Shown here in pieces: positions 30,379 to 40,136 of a stretch of DNA of 64,000 nucleotides. The notes under the pieces were generated by a model, which was not told the origin of the DNA, ran no database searches, and was given only the letters and a program-made list of their open reading frames with translations. The translations under genes and the position numbers were made by a program. Position 1 is the first letter of the stretch. Every line of letters begins with the position of its first letter. The stretch comes from Berryella wangjianweii (GTDB taxonomy: Bacteria > Actinomycetota > Coriobacteriia > Coriobacteriales > Eggerthellaceae): positions 1,550,001 to 1,614,000 of the forward strand of contig CP053716.1 in assembly GCA_013201155.1 (NCBI GenBank), in the 5' to 3' direction.

Positions 30379-31749
30379 ATGGAAGCTGCCGCCATCGTCC
30401 TCGCAGCAGGCGCGGGTACGCGCATGAAGTCGAAGCGCCCCAAGGTCGTCCACGAAGTGCTGGGAAAACCGCTGATCAGATGGGTGGTTGACGCCGCTCG
30501 CCAGGCAGGCGTCGGGCGCGTGCTGGCCGTGGTGGGCCACCAGCGCGAGCAGGTGATCCCCCTGGTTCAGGACGACTGCGAGGTGGTGACGCAGCCCCAG
30601 CGCCGCGGCACCGCCGACGCGGTGGCCGTGTGCCGCGAGGCCCTGGCCGGCTTCGAGGGCTCGGTGCTGGTGCTGTCGGGAGACTGCCCGCTGATCGAGG
30701 CCGACACCCTTGCGGCCCTGGTGGCTGCCCGCGAAGGCCGGAACGCGGCCGTGGCCGTGCTGACGATGGCGCCCCCCGACCCCTTCGGGTACGGCCGCAT
30801 CGTCCGCGATGATCAGGGCGTGCCGGCGGCCATCGTCGAGCAGCGGGATGCCACGCCCGAGCAGCAGGCGATCACCGCATGCAACGCCGGCTTCTACTGC
30901 TTCGACGCGGCGTGGCTGTTCGACGCCCTTGCGCGTGTGGACGATCGCAACGCCCAGGGCGAGCGGTACCTCACCGACACCGTGGCGCTGGCGCGCCGCG
31001 AGGGTCGGGCGGTGGCCGAGGTGGTCGCCGACTGGGCGGCGTGCCAGGGCGTGAACTCGCGCGTGCAGCTTGCCGAGGCCACGCGCGCCGCGCAGGAGCG
31101 CATCAACCGCGCGCACATGGAGGCGGGCGTGACCATGATCGACCCGCGGCAGGTGTGGATCGGCCCCGACGTGACCATTCGGCCCGATGTGGAGCTGCTG
31201 CCCCAGGTGCATCTGATGGGTCGCACGTCGATCGGCCCCGATGCGGTGATCGGGCCCAACACGCGCCTCACCGACACCGTGGTGGGCGAGGGCTGCGTGG
31301 TGGACGAGACGGTGGCCGTGCAGGCCGTGCTCGATCGCGGGGCGTCGGCCGGCCCTCGTGCCTACCTGCGCCCCGGCGCGCACCTGTGCGAGGGGGCCAA
31401 GGCGGGAACGCATGTGGAGATCAAGAACTCCACCGTGGGGCCGCGCTCGAAGGTGCCGCACCTCAGCTATCTGGGCGATGCGCGGCTCGGCGCCGATGTG
31501 AACATCGGCGCGGGGTCGATCACCTGCAACTACGACGGCGTGCGCAAGCATCCCACCACGGTGGGCGACGGCGCCTTCGTGGGCTCGGACACCATGATGG
31601 TGGCCCCGGTGTCCATCGGCGCGGGTGCCGTGGTGGGCGCGGGCTCCACGATCGTCAGCGATGTGCCGGACGACGCTCTCAGCGTGGCGCGCGCGCGTCA
31701 GGTTGACATCGAGGGCTGGGCCGCGCGTCATCGGGATCAGCTGCTCTGA
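30379..31749 (+). CDS. glmU: Bifunctional GlcNAc-1-P uridyltransferase / GlcN-1-P acetyltransferase
   Basis: 456 residues, normal for GlmU. The N-terminal nucleotidyltransferase motif is LAAGAGTRMKSKRPKVVH, with GDCPL at the metal site. The left-handed beta-helix half (about 250-456) contains the hexapeptide repeats and GAGSITCNYDG with the acetyltransferase region. It makes UDP-GlcNAc in the cytoplasm, the substrate of MurA encoded at 16 kb. The start at 30379 follows CAAGGAG. A consensus -10 TATAAT lies at 30238-30243, giving a leader of about 130 nt. Confidence 0.96.
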   Translation: MEAAAIVLAAGAGTRMKSKRPKVVHEVLGKPLIRWVVDAARQAGVGRVLAVVGHQREQVIPLVQDDCEVVTQPQRRGTADAVAVCREALAGFEGSVLVLSGDCPLIEADTLAALVAAREGRNAAVAVLTMAPPDPFGYGRIVRDDQGVPAAIVEQRDATPEQQAITACNAGFYCFDAAWLFDALARVDDRNAQGERYLTDTVALARREGRAVAEVVADWAACQGVNSRVQLAEATRAAQERINRAHMEAGVTMIDPRQVWIGPDVTIRPDVELLPQVHLMGRTSIGPDAVIGPNTRLTDTVVGEGCVVDETVAVQAVLDRGASAGPRAYLRPGAHLCEGAKAGTHVEIKNSTVGPRSKVPHLSYLGDARLGADVNIGAGSITCNYDGVRKHPTTVGDGAFVGSDTMMVAPVSIGAGAVVGAGSTIVSDVPDDALSVARARQVDIEGWAARHRDQLL

Positions 31750-31897
31750 GGCCGCCGCGCGCAATTCGCCGTGCGTCTCTGAGCCTGCGTCCAGAGCTGC
31801 GGTGGATCGCCCGCGTCGCGCCCGCGACGTTCTTCTCGACGGTCTACAATGGGCGTGACCGTTCCTACGTCGGCGCGACTAAGTGAGGAGTTGCTGT

Positions 31898-32869
31898 ATG
31901 ACCGAAATGCAGAAGAGCCTGGCGGTGTTCTCGGGCTCCACCAACCCCCAGCTTGCGGAGGCCATCGCGGCCAGCCTGGGCATCTCGCTGGGCAACGTGA
32001 AGCTGGAGAAGTTCGCCAACGGCGAGATCTACGCCCGCTACCTGCAGAGCGTTCGCGGCTCAGACGTGTTCATCGTGCAGTCGGTGGCCGGCTCCTCGGT
32101 GAACGATGCCCTGATGGAAACCTTGATCATGGCAGACGCGGCCCGTCGCGCCTCGGCGCGCACCATCACGGCCGTGCTGTCGCACTACGGCTACTCGCGC
32201 CAGGACCGCAAGGCGGCGGCGCGCGAGCCGATCACGGCCAAGCTGGTGGCCAACCTGCTGCAGACCTCCGGGGTGCAGCGCGTGATGAGCATCGACCTGC
32301 ATCAGGGCCAGATTCAGGGCTTCTTCGACATCCCGGTCGATCACCTCACCGCCCTGCCGATCCTGGCCGACTACTTCAAGGCGAAGAACATCCCGTCTGA
32401 GGACCTGTGCGTGGTCAGCCCCGATGTGGGCCGTGCGAAGGCGGCGAAGAAGCTGTCGGACATGATGCAGGCGGACCTGGCGATCATGCACAAGGGTCGC
32501 CCGGGGCACAACCGCGCCGAAATCACGGCTTTGATCGGCGACGTGCAGGGCAAGGTGTGCATCCTGAACGACGACATGATCGACACCGGCGGCTCGGTGG
32601 TGGCCGCGGTCAGCACCCTGCGCTCGCGCGGCGCGAAGGACATCTACGTGTGCGCCACCCACCCCGTGTTCTCGGGCCCGGGCTTGGAGCGCATGGCGAA
32701 TCTTGACGTTGCCGAGGTGGTGGTGTGCGACACCATCCCCGTGCCGCTTGAGTATCAGACCGGCAAGATCAAGGTGGTCAGCGTGGCTCCGCTGTTCGCG
32801 CACGCCATCTCGAACGTCTTCAGCAACGGGTCGGTGTCCGAGCTGTTCGACCCCGATTTCGCCCTGTAG
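31898..32869 (+). CDS. prs: Ribose-phosphate pyrophosphokinase
   Basis: 323 residues. It makes PRPP from ribose 5-phosphate and ATP, feeding nucleotide, His and Trp synthesis. Conserved segments include FANGEIYARYLQSVRG, SHYGYSRQDRK, the flexible-loop region after VVSPDVGRAK and the PRPP-binding loop ILNDDMIDTGGS. The start at 31898 follows GAGGAG; a GTG at 31883 would include the ribosome-binding site. The order glmU-prs-pth is conserved in many Gram-positives. A -10-like TACAAT lies about 50 bp upstream. Confidence 0.96.
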   Translation: MTEMQKSLAVFSGSTNPQLAEAIAASLGISLGNVKLEKFANGEIYARYLQSVRGSDVFIVQSVAGSSVNDALMETLIMADAARRASARTITAVLSHYGYSRQDRKAAAREPITAKLVANLLQTSGVQRVMSIDLHQGQIQGFFDIPVDHLTALPILADYFKAKNIPSEDLCVVSPDVGRAKAAKKLSDMMQADLAIMHKGRPGHNRAEITALIGDVQGKVCILNDDMIDTGGSVVAAVSTLRSRGAKDIYVCATHPVFSGPGLERMANLDVAEVVVCDTIPVPLEYQTGKIKVVSVAPLFAHAISNVFSNGSVSELFDPDFAL

Positions 32870-32957
32870 CCGCACGTCCGATGCCGGCATATGCGGGCGC
32901 GTCCCCTGGTGGGCGCGCCCGATTGCTTGATGTCCCCCGAACCATTTGGTGACGCCC

Positions 32958-33524
32958 ATGGAAACCCATTTGATCGCGGGGCTGGGAAACCCCGGCCCCG
33001 AGTACGCCTCCACCCGCCACAACGCGGGCTTTCTGGCCGTGGACGCCCTGGCCGAGCAGCTGGGCGCCCGCTATTGGAAGACCGAGTGCGGGGCCCTTAC
33101 CGCCAAGGTGTCGCGCGGCGGCGCCACGCTGGTGCTGGCCAAGCCGCAAAGCTACATGAACACCTCGGGCGGACCCGTGAAGCAGCTGATGGCTGCGTAC
33201 GGGGTGTCGCCCGATCGCCTGATCGTGATCCACGACGAGCTGGACATTCCCGCCGGCTCGGTGCGCGTGAAGGTGGGCGGTGGACATGCCGGCCACAATG
33301 GCCTGCGCTCGATCTGCGACAAGCTGCAGACGCGCGACTGGGCACGCGTGCGCTGCGGGATCGGGCGGCCCCCGGGGCGCATGAGCGTCACCGACTTCGT
33401 GCTGTCGGCTCCGCGGGGTGACGCGCTCGACGAGTTCAGACAGGCGTGCCATCGCGCGTCGCAGGCCGCGCTGTCGCTGATGGACGAAGGGCTGGAGCGC
33501 ACGCAGCAGCAGTTCAACGCCTAG
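32958..33524 (+). CDS. pth: Peptidyl-tRNA hydrolase
   Basis: 188 residues. It recycles peptidyl-tRNA released by stalled ribosomes. The family motifs are GLGNPGPEYASTRHNAG (catalytic His), KPQSYMNTSG, IHDELDIPAGSVRVK (catalytic Asp) and GGHAGHNGLRSI. The start at 32958 gives METHLIAGLGNPG; a GTG at 32946 is an alternative. It follows prs by 88 bp. Confidence 0.95.
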   Translation: METHLIAGLGNPGPEYASTRHNAGFLAVDALAEQLGARYWKTECGALTAKVSRGGATLVLAKPQSYMNTSGGPVKQLMAAYGVSPDRLIVIHDELDIPAGSVRVKVGGGHAGHNGLRSICDKLQTRDWARVRCGIGRPPGRMSVTDFVLSAPRGDALDEFRQACHRASQAALSLMDEGLERTQQQFNA

Positions 33525-33616
33525 GTTTCGGGCCCGGTGGCCAAGTCGTGCGCCTCGTGCGGCCCGGTTTTGGCGTGATATGCTGTGACGCGTGAGCGCC
33601 TACGTGAAGGAAGTGT

Positions 33617-36469
33617 ATGCAGATCCTCAAAGACGGAACGTATCGCCTGTCGGGGCTGGGCTCGTGGCTGTCGCTGCAGACGCGCCGCATGGGTCCGCTC
33701 GTCGCCCCGCTGTGGGTGGAGGGGGACGAGGCGCCCGACGTCGATGCCGACGAGCGACTGCGCCTCGTGGAGCAGTCGCAGTCGCTCCGTCGTCGCCTGT
33801 TCGGCTGGATCGGCGGCGCACGTGCCCTGCCCCTGCCCGAAGGGGGCGAGTGCTACCTGGTGGAGTTCCTTCCCGGTCGCGGCTCGCCGGTGCGCGTGCA
33901 TGCCTACGTGAACCAGAGCGGCTGCGCGTGGAGCACCTCGCACTTTCTGCTTGAGGAGCCCGATCGCGCGCCCGACCTGTGCCTGGTGACCGTCGAGGGC
34001 ATGACCGGGACCCCCGAGGTCCAGCATGCCGGGCTGGTGCTGGTGCTGAACGAGGACAACGTCGCAGAGCCCCATCGCGCGGCCTTCTTCGGCTTCACGG
34101 ACGAGGCCGTGCACGTGTGGGGCTCGGCCCTGCCGCTGCCCGGCCTTGAGGGGCCGGCTCCGTATCGCAACGTCATGGCCTCGCTGTACTTCAACTACGT
34201 GTACCGCGTCCAGCTGGGCGGCGCGGTGCCGCCTGTCTGTCGCGCCGACGACCTGGAGCAGCTGCTGGTGCGCCCGCCCTTCCCGGCAGCGCTGGCCCAC
34301 GCCTCCGAGCTGCTGGGCTCGGTGCGGCGCGACCCGCAGGTTCGCCTCTTCGCCCTGGCCCGCGCCCTGCAGGAATGGCTCGACCGCGAGGTGGGGCCCG
34401 CGTTCGCCCGCAAGGAGGGCCTGAGCCTCAGCGTGATGGACCGCACTTCGCAGCTGTACCTGCTCAATCGAAGCGACGACGAGGAGTCCTCCGACGTGTC
34501 GGACGAGGAGGCCTTCCGCGTCGAGGCGGTGCTGAACCGGTTCAACATCGTGCGCGAGCTGCTGGGCGACCGCGCCGAGCGCGCCGATGCCGACGAGGTG
34601 GGGCAGGCGGCGGCGCTGGCCCTGGACCAGTTCATGTGCGAGCTGCCCGAGGTGGGCCCCGCGGCTGCGGCGCAGGAGGAGCCTGCCTGCGACCTGGTTC
34701 CCACGTCGGAGCCCGGCGAGATGCTGCCCGAGGTGCAGGGCTTCCGCGGCGAATGGGAGCTGCGCTTCGGGCTGTCGCGCCGCTTCGAGTGCCTGCGCAC
34801 CCCGTATCGCGTGAACGTGGCGTTTCGGGTTGACGTGCCGGGCGGCCTGGCGGTGCTGAGGGCCTTCGTGCCCGATGAGCGCCTGGCCCCGCGCCTGGCG
34901 TGGAACGCCGCCGCCGGCTGCTGGGAGGAGCTGGACGAGCCCCAGCGCAAGGCCATCGTCGCGCGCTACGTGCGCCTGCTGGGCATCGCCGCGGCATCGT
35001 GCGCCTTCGCGCAGTCCGACCGCCTGCGCACGGTGCGCTTCTGCGCGGTGAGCCCGGTGTGGGACGACGAGGGCAACCTGGTGGAATCCACCGACACCGC
35101 GCCCGAGGAATGCGGGTGGTCCTGCACGTTCGAGCGCGCGGCGTTCAGCGACCATCAGGCGCACCGCGCCCTGCGCGACGATCCCGCGCTGTTCCGGCGC
35201 ACCTTCGGGGCGTACCTGCGCGGCGAGGGATGCGCGGGGTCGTGCGGGGGAGCGGACGTCTTCGACGAGGTGGACGGCGGCGCGCACATTCGGCTGGCGC
35301 ACGACCTGGTGGAGGGTCGCGACGCCCTGATCCCGCCCGACCTGCGCGACTCCTTGGGAGCACGTTACGCAAGCGAGCTGGGAATATTCTTCCAGTCACA
35401 GCGCCGTGCGCGCGCCGAGAGCCTTGCCGAGAGCCTTGCGCGCACCGACACCGACGCCGAGGCGGTGTCGGTGATCAGCCGTCACAAGGAGGGCCTGGTG
35501 GGGCCCGAGGAGCGGGCGGCCTGCGACGGGCTGATGGAGCGCCTGGTCCGCGGCAGCCTCGACCGCCGCGACCAGAACGCCGTGGTGAACGCGTACCGCG
35601 GGGCCGACCCGCTGGGCGAGGCCCTCGCGCACGCGCGCTCGGTGATGGATTCCGACCCCGGCGAGGCCGCCGGCATCCTGCGCTCTGCGGTTGACCAGGC
35701 CGAGAAGGCCGGGCGCTACGTGGACACCTCCGAGGTGGTGCATCGGAACTTCGATTCGTACTGCTCGCGCGTGCTGTACAACCTGGCGCGGTCGGGCTCG
35801 ATCATGAAGGACCTTCCCTTCATGGGCGCGACGGACGCCGGGCGTGCGGTGGAGGTGGTGCCTGACGGGCTGTTCCCCTGCTACCTGGAGCTGACGCGAC
35901 TCAGCGAGCGTTCGTTCGATTTGTCCGACGATGCGGTGCGCTTCGCCAAGCGCGCGGTGGAGCTGGGTCCCACGTGCTGCTCAGCCCATCGCCAGCTGGC
36001 GCGCGCCCATATGCTGCGCGGCGATTTCGCCAACGCGCGCATCAGCCTCAACCACGCGCTGCACGTGGCCTACCTTCCCGCCGAGATCTCGATCGCGTAC
36101 TATCAGCTGGGCTATATTCTGTGGAAGCTCGACGAGCCGCAGGCGGGGGCCCTGTGCTATCTGAAGTCGATGCGCGAGTCGCCGACGGTGCGGCCCCAGT
36201 GCGTCAACGAGCTGCAGGAGCTGATGGACGAGCACGGCGACGAGGTTGACCTGGTTGATCCCGACCAGGTGGACGAGGCTCTGGCCGAGGCGGGCATCTG
36301 CGTGGCCCCTACCGACGAGGTGTCGGGGGCGTTCGCGCGGGCGGCCCAGGCCGCCTGTGACGCGGGTCTGTTCAGGGTGGCTCACGACGCGTGCGCGGCC
36401 CTGCTGCGCACCAGCTCCAACGACGTGCTGTACGGCACCGCGCGCTCGTTCTCGCGTCGCGCGTTCTAA
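33617..36469 (+). CDS. Large cytoplasmic protein of unknown function with C-terminal TPR-like repeats
   Basis: 950 residues with no signal peptide or membrane segment. The first 360 residues are mixed alpha/beta with an acidic Ser/Asp patch (DDEESSDVSDEE, about 290-301). The middle (about 370-560) contains a Cys-bearing segment (CGWSCTF, CAGSCGG). From about 760 to 880 there are helix pairs of tetratricopeptide type (AVELGPTCCSAHRQLARAHMLRG and a QLGYILWKLDEPQAGALCYLKS partner). I do not recognise the family, though I believe homologues occur in other Coriobacteriia. The start ATG follows GGAAG. It lies between pth and hisS with 39 bp to hisS, so a link to translation quality control is conceivable but unproven. 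Confidence 0.75.
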   Translation: MQILKDGTYRLSGLGSWLSLQTRRMGPLVAPLWVEGDEAPDVDADERLRLVEQSQSLRRRLFGWIGGARALPLPEGGECYLVEFLPGRGSPVRVHAYVNQSGCAWSTSHFLLEEPDRAPDLCLVTVEGMTGTPEVQHAGLVLVLNEDNVAEPHRAAFFGFTDEAVHVWGSALPLPGLEGPAPYRNVMASLYFNYVYRVQLGGAVPPVCRADDLEQLLVRPPFPAALAHASELLGSVRRDPQVRLFALARALQEWLDREVGPAFARKEGLSLSVMDRTSQLYLLNRSDDEESSDVSDEEAFRVEAVLNRFNIVRELLGDRAERADADEVGQAAALALDQFMCELPEVGPAAAAQEEPACDLVPTSEPGEMLPEVQGFRGEWELRFGLSRRFECLRTPYRVNVAFRVDVPGGLAVLRAFVPDERLAPRLAWNAAAGCWEELDEPQRKAIVARYVRLLGIAAASCAFAQSDRLRTVRFCAVSPVWDDEGNLVESTDTAPEECGWSCTFERAAFSDHQAHRALRDDPALFRRTFGAYLRGEGCAGSCGGADVFDEVDGGAHIRLAHDLVEGRDALIPPDLRDSLGARYASELGIFFQSQRRARAESLAESLARTDTDAEAVSVISRHKEGLVGPEERAACDGLMERLVRGSLDRRDQNAVVNAYRGADPLGEALAHARSVMDSDPGEAAGILRSAVDQAEKAGRYVDTSEVVHRNFDSYCSRVLYNLARSGSIMKDLPFMGATDAGRAVEVVPDGLFPCYLELTRLSERSFDLSDDAVRFAKRAVELGPTCCSAHRQLARAHMLRGDFANARISLNHALHVAYLPAEISIAYYQLGYILWKLDEPQAGALCYLKSMRESPTVRPQCVNELQELMDEHGDEVDLVDPDQVDEALAEAGICVAPTDEVSGAFARAAQAACDAGLFRVAHDACAALLRTSSNDVLYGTARSFSRRAF

Positions 36470-36507
36470 CCGATCATCTGGCGGGCCCCCGCCGCGAAGG
36501 AGTATCT

Positions 36508-37848
36508 ATGGCGATCAAGCTGCCTGCGGGTTTCGAGGACATGCTTCCTGCTGACGCAGGGTTCTACCAGGAGTTCGTGGCGCTGGCCCAGCGCGTGTTC
36601 GCAACCTACGGCTATGAGCCGGTCATCACGCCGCAGGTGGAGCTGACCGATCTGTTCGTGCGGGGCATCGGCGAGGCCACCGACGTGGTATCGAAGGAGA
36701 TGTTCACCGCCATCTCGGGCGAGAACCTGGCCACCTTGCTGGCGGGCGGCACGGTGAAGGCGAAGAGCCGCCTGACCCTGCGCCCCGAGGGCACGGCCGG
36801 CGTGGTGCGGGCCGTGGTCGAGCACGACCTGGTGCCCCAGGGAGCCGGGCCGGTGAAGCTGATGTACGCCGGGCCGATGTTTCGCGCCGAGCGCCCGCAG
36901 AAGGGCCGCCTGCGCCAGTTCAACCAGATCGGCATCGAGTGCCTGGGCGCCGAGGCACCGTCGGTGGACGCCGAGGGCATCGTCATGCTGATGCGCTTCT
37001 TCCGCCAGGTGGGAATTCCGCAGGAGTCGATGGTGCTGCTGCTGAACTCCATGGGCTGCGACGATTGCCGCACGCCGTATCGCGAGGCGGTGCGCGACTT
37101 CGTGCGCCGGCATGCCGACCGGATGTGCCCGCAGTGCCTTGAGCGCGCCGAGACGAACCCCCTGCGCGCCTTCGACTGCAAGAACGAGGGCTGCCGTGCG
37201 GTGATGGCCGACGCGCCCCGGATCACCGACTGGCTGTGCGAGCCGTGCCGCGGCCATCACGACGCGGTGCGGTCGTACCTTGCCGCAGCCGGCGTGGACT
37301 ACGCGGAGGACCCCACGCTGGTGCGGGGCCTCGACTACTACACGCGCACGGTGTTCGAGGTGCAGGCTCTGGACACCAACAGCGCCCAGAACGCCATCGG
37401 CGGGGGAGGGCGCTACGATCGGCTGGCCGAGGAGGTGGGCGGGCGCCCCACGCCGGGCTTCGGGTTCGCCCTGGGCTTCGAGCGGTGCCGCATCGCTCTT
37501 GAGGCGGCGGGCGTGAGCGTCGAGCGGCCCACGTCGTGCGACGTGTTCGTGGCCACGATCGAGGATGCCCAGCGCGCTGCGGCCTTCGCCCTGGTGCAGC
37601 GCCTGCGCGACGCGGGCGTGCACGCCGACATGAACCATCAGGAGCGCAGCCTGAAGGGCCAGATGAAGCTGGCGAACAAGCTGGCAGCGCGCCGCGTGGT
37701 GGTGCTGGGTCCCGACGAGCTGGCCCAGGGGGCCGCCGTGGTGCGCGACATGGGGTCGCATGCCGAGCGCACGGTCGAGCTGGACCGCATGGTCGAGGTG
37801 CTGGCCGCCGAGGTGCGAGGGGCCGAGGCGCCCGCCCCCGAGGCGTGA
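36508..37848 (+). CDS. hisS: Histidyl-tRNA synthetase
   Basis: 446 residues, class II. Motif 2 is MYAGPMFRAERPQKGRLRQFNQIGIECLG. The His-A/B elements include VRGLDYYTRTVFEV and GGGGRYDRL, motif 3 is FGFALGFERC, and the anticodon-binding domain occupies the last 95 residues. A cysteine-rich insertion (CDDC, CPQC, CKNEGC, CEPC, about 187-255) is the usual bacterial metal-binding-like insertion. The start at 36508 follows GAAGGAG; the longer frame overlaps the preceding gene. It is followed by aspS, a conserved pairing. Confidence 0.96.
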   Translation: MAIKLPAGFEDMLPADAGFYQEFVALAQRVFATYGYEPVITPQVELTDLFVRGIGEATDVVSKEMFTAISGENLATLLAGGTVKAKSRLTLRPEGTAGVVRAVVEHDLVPQGAGPVKLMYAGPMFRAERPQKGRLRQFNQIGIECLGAEAPSVDAEGIVMLMRFFRQVGIPQESMVLLLNSMGCDDCRTPYREAVRDFVRRHADRMCPQCLERAETNPLRAFDCKNEGCRAVMADAPRITDWLCEPCRGHHDAVRSYLAAAGVDYAEDPTLVRGLDYYTRTVFEVQALDTNSAQNAIGGGGRYDRLAEEVGGRPTPGFGFALGFERCRIALEAAGVSVERPTSCDVFVATIEDAQRAAAFALVQRLRDAGVHADMNHQERSLKGQMKLANKLAARRVVVLGPDELAQGAAVVRDMGSHAERTVELDRMVEVLAAEVRGAEAPAPEA

Positions 37849-38041
37849 GCGCGGGCGGCGCTCGGGCGGCGAGGGGTCGTGCCGCTGCATTGTGCCTGCG
37901 TTTTGAAGACGGGCGTCGTTCCTGCACAGGCCCGCATAGTGCAGTAGAATGGCTTAGTTTGAGTGACTGATTTCGAGCGACTGATCGCCCTGAGCCGCGA
38001 GGTGCGGGGCGCCATGCGCGAGCGCAAGGAGCGACACCACC

Positions 38042-39820
38042 ATGACCGACTATCTGAACGAGTACTGCATGCGCACCGCCACCTGCGGTGAGCTTCGCCG
38101 CCAGGACGTGGGACGCACCGTGGTGCTGGCCGGCTGGGCCTGGCACAACCGCGATCACGGCGGCCTGATCTTCATCGATCTGCGCGACCGCGAGGGCTAC
38201 ACCCAGGTGGTGGTCGATCCCGACTGCGTTCCCGCCGATCAGTTCGCCCAGGCCGAGCACCTGGGGCGCGAGTTCGTGCTGAAGGTGGAGGGCACGGTGC
38301 GCGAGCGCATGGCCGACACGGTGAACCCGAACATGGCCACCGGCGAGGTGGAGGTGATGGCCGCGTCGATCGAGGTGCTGAACACCAGCGTGACGCCGCC
38401 GTTCTCGATCGAAGACGGCATCGAGACCGACGAGACCACGCGCATGAAGTGGCGCTACCTTGACCTGCGCCGCCCCGAGATGTTCCAGGCCATGCTGCTG
38501 CGCCATCGCTTCACGCAGGCCATGCGCACGGCCTTGAACACGCGCGGCTTCCTTGAGGTGGAGACGCCGATCCTGGCGAACTCCACGCCCGAGGGCGCGC
38601 GCGACTACGTGGTGCCCTCGCGTCCCAACCCCGGGAAGTTCTACGCCTTGCCCCAGAGCCCTCAGCAGTTCAAGCAGATGCTGATGGTGGGCGGCATCGA
38701 GCGCTACTACCAGATCGCGCGGTGCTTCCGCGACGAGGACCTGCGCGCCGATCGTCAGCCCGAGTTCACGCAGGTGGACGTGGAGATGAGCTTCGTGCAG
38801 GACGACGAGGTGCTCGACCTCATGGAAGACGTCATGCGCGAGTCGCTTGAGGCCGTGGGCGTCGAGCACGCCTTCCCGCTGCAGCGCATGGAGTGGCGCG
38901 AGGCCATGGAGCGCTTCGGAAACGATCGCCCCGACAACCGCTTCGGCATGGAGCTGGTGGACCTTACCGACATCGTGCGCAACACCGGGTTCAAGGTGTT
39001 CTCGTCGGTGGCCCAGTCGGGCGGCGTGGTGAAGGCCATCAACGCCAAGGGCGCGGGCGACTGGAGCCGCGGCGATGTGGAGAAGCTGGGCGCCATCGCG
39101 GCCGAGAACGGCGCGAAGGGCATGGCCTGGATCGCGTTCACCACCGATGGCCAGGAGAAGAGCCCGATCATCAAGTTCTTCAGCGACGATGAGTTCGACG
39201 CGCTGAAGCAGGCCATGAACGTGGAGCCCGGCGACCTGGTGCTGTTCGCTGCCGACACCTACGAGGTGGCCAGCGCCGTGCTGTCGGCCCTGCGTCTGCA
39301 CATGGCCGACGCCCTGGGCATCGAGCGCGCCGGCCACAGCCTGCTGTGGGTGGTGAACTTCCCCATGTTCAAGTACGACGCCGACGAGAAGAGGTACGCG
39401 GCCGAGCATCATCCGTTCACCATGCCGCGCCGCGAGGACCTGGACAAGATCGAGGACGCCCCGCTGGAATGCGGCAGCTACTCGTACGACCTGGTGATGG
39501 ACGGCTTCGAGGTGGGGGGCGGCACGATCCGCATCCACAACGGCGACATCCAGCGCCGGGTGCTGCGCCGCTGCGGGCTTTCCGATGAGCAGATCGACGA
39601 GAAGTTCGGGCACATCATCAACGCGCTTGAGCTGGGGGCGCCTCCGCATGGCGGCATCGCGCTGGGGCTGGATCGCCTGGTGATGCTGCTGGCCGGGCGC
39701 GATTCCATTCGCGATGTGATCGCCTTCCCGAAAACGTCCAGCGCCTCCGACCCCATGACCGGGGCACCCAGTGCGGTAACGCCGCGCCAGCTGAAGGACG
39801 TGAACCTGCGCTTGCTGTAG
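38042..39820 (+). CDS. aspS: Aspartyl-tRNA synthetase
   Basis: 592 residues, the bacterial-type length. The N-terminal OB-fold anticodon domain ([22 protein letters not shown]) precedes class II motif 2 ([26 protein letters not shown]). The GAD insertion domain spans about 290-420, and motif 3 is [27 protein letters not shown]. It charges tRNA-Asp; a tRNA-Asp gene lies at 48.8 kb. The ribosome-binding site AAGGAG is 11 nt from the ATG. A -10-like TAGAAT lies about 100 bp upstream. Confidence 0.97.
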   Translation: MTDYLNEYCMRTATCGELRRQDVGRTVVLAGWAWHNRDHGGLIFIDLRDREGYTQVVVDPDCVPADQFAQAEHLGREFVLKVEGTVRERMADTVNPNMATGEVEVMAASIEVLNTSVTPPFSIEDGIETDETTRMKWRYLDLRRPEMFQAMLLRHRFTQAMRTALNTRGFLEVETPILANSTPEGARDYVVPSRPNPGKFYALPQSPQQFKQMLMVGGIERYYQIARCFRDEDLRADRQPEFTQVDVEMSFVQDDEVLDLMEDVMRESLEAVGVEHAFPLQRMEWREAMERFGNDRPDNRFGMELVDLTDIVRNTGFKVFSSVAQSGGVVKAINAKGAGDWSRGDVEKLGAIAAENGAKGMAWIAFTTDGQEKSPIIKFFSDDEFDALKQAMNVEPGDLVLFAADTYEVASAVLSALRLHMADALGIERAGHSLLWVVNFPMFKYDADEKRYAAEHHPFTMPRREDLDKIEDAPLECGSYSYDLVMDGFEVGGGTIRIHNGDIQRRVLRRCGLSDEQIDEKFGHIINALELGAPPHGGIALGLDRLVMLLAGRDSIRDVIAFPKTSSASDPMTGAPSAVTPRQLKDVNLRLL

Positions 39821-39945
39821 CCTGCTGCGGCAGGGCCGTTCGGGCGATTCTTGCGGACTCGGCCCTGCCCGTGTGCGTTCCGGGCAGGGGGGTCCGCGCG
39901 CGTTGCGCGTGCGCGGTGTTTGGTACAATGGCCCCTTGACAAGCC

Positions 39946-40056
39946 AAGTACCTCGAATGGGCTGGGACGGCGCCATGTTCTGAACCTGGTCAGGTCCGGA
40001 AGGAAGCAGCCATAAGGGACCGCTGACGAGCGTCCCTGCCTATTCGGGGTACTTTT
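39946..40056 (+). ncRNA. ffs: Small bacterial SRP RNA (4.5S-type)
   Basis: The universally conserved SRP domain IV is present: GTTCTGAACCTGGTCAGGTC then CGGAAGGAAGCAGC with CATAAGGG. The ends pair (AAGTACCTCGAAT near 39946 with ATTCGGGGTACTT ending at 40054) and are followed by TT, so the hairpin doubles as its terminator. A -10 TACAAT lies at 39924-39929. It forms the SRP with Ffh to target membrane proteins. Exact ends are estimates. Confidence 0.93.
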
Positions 40057-40136
40057 CCTTTGCTCTCGCGTCCCCTTCGCCCGACCCTCTGCCTCTCTTT
40101 CGCGCAGCGCGGGCATGCACGTGAAAGGTGAGCTTC

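Noticed and set aside
37067-37260. Cys clusters in HisRS as a novel zinc domain
   Set aside because: Comparable Cys-rich insertions are usual in many bacterial HisRS proteins.
39935-39940. TTGACA as a -35 element
   Set aside because: It falls between the TACAAT -10 and the SRP RNA itself, so it is likely part of the transcript start region.
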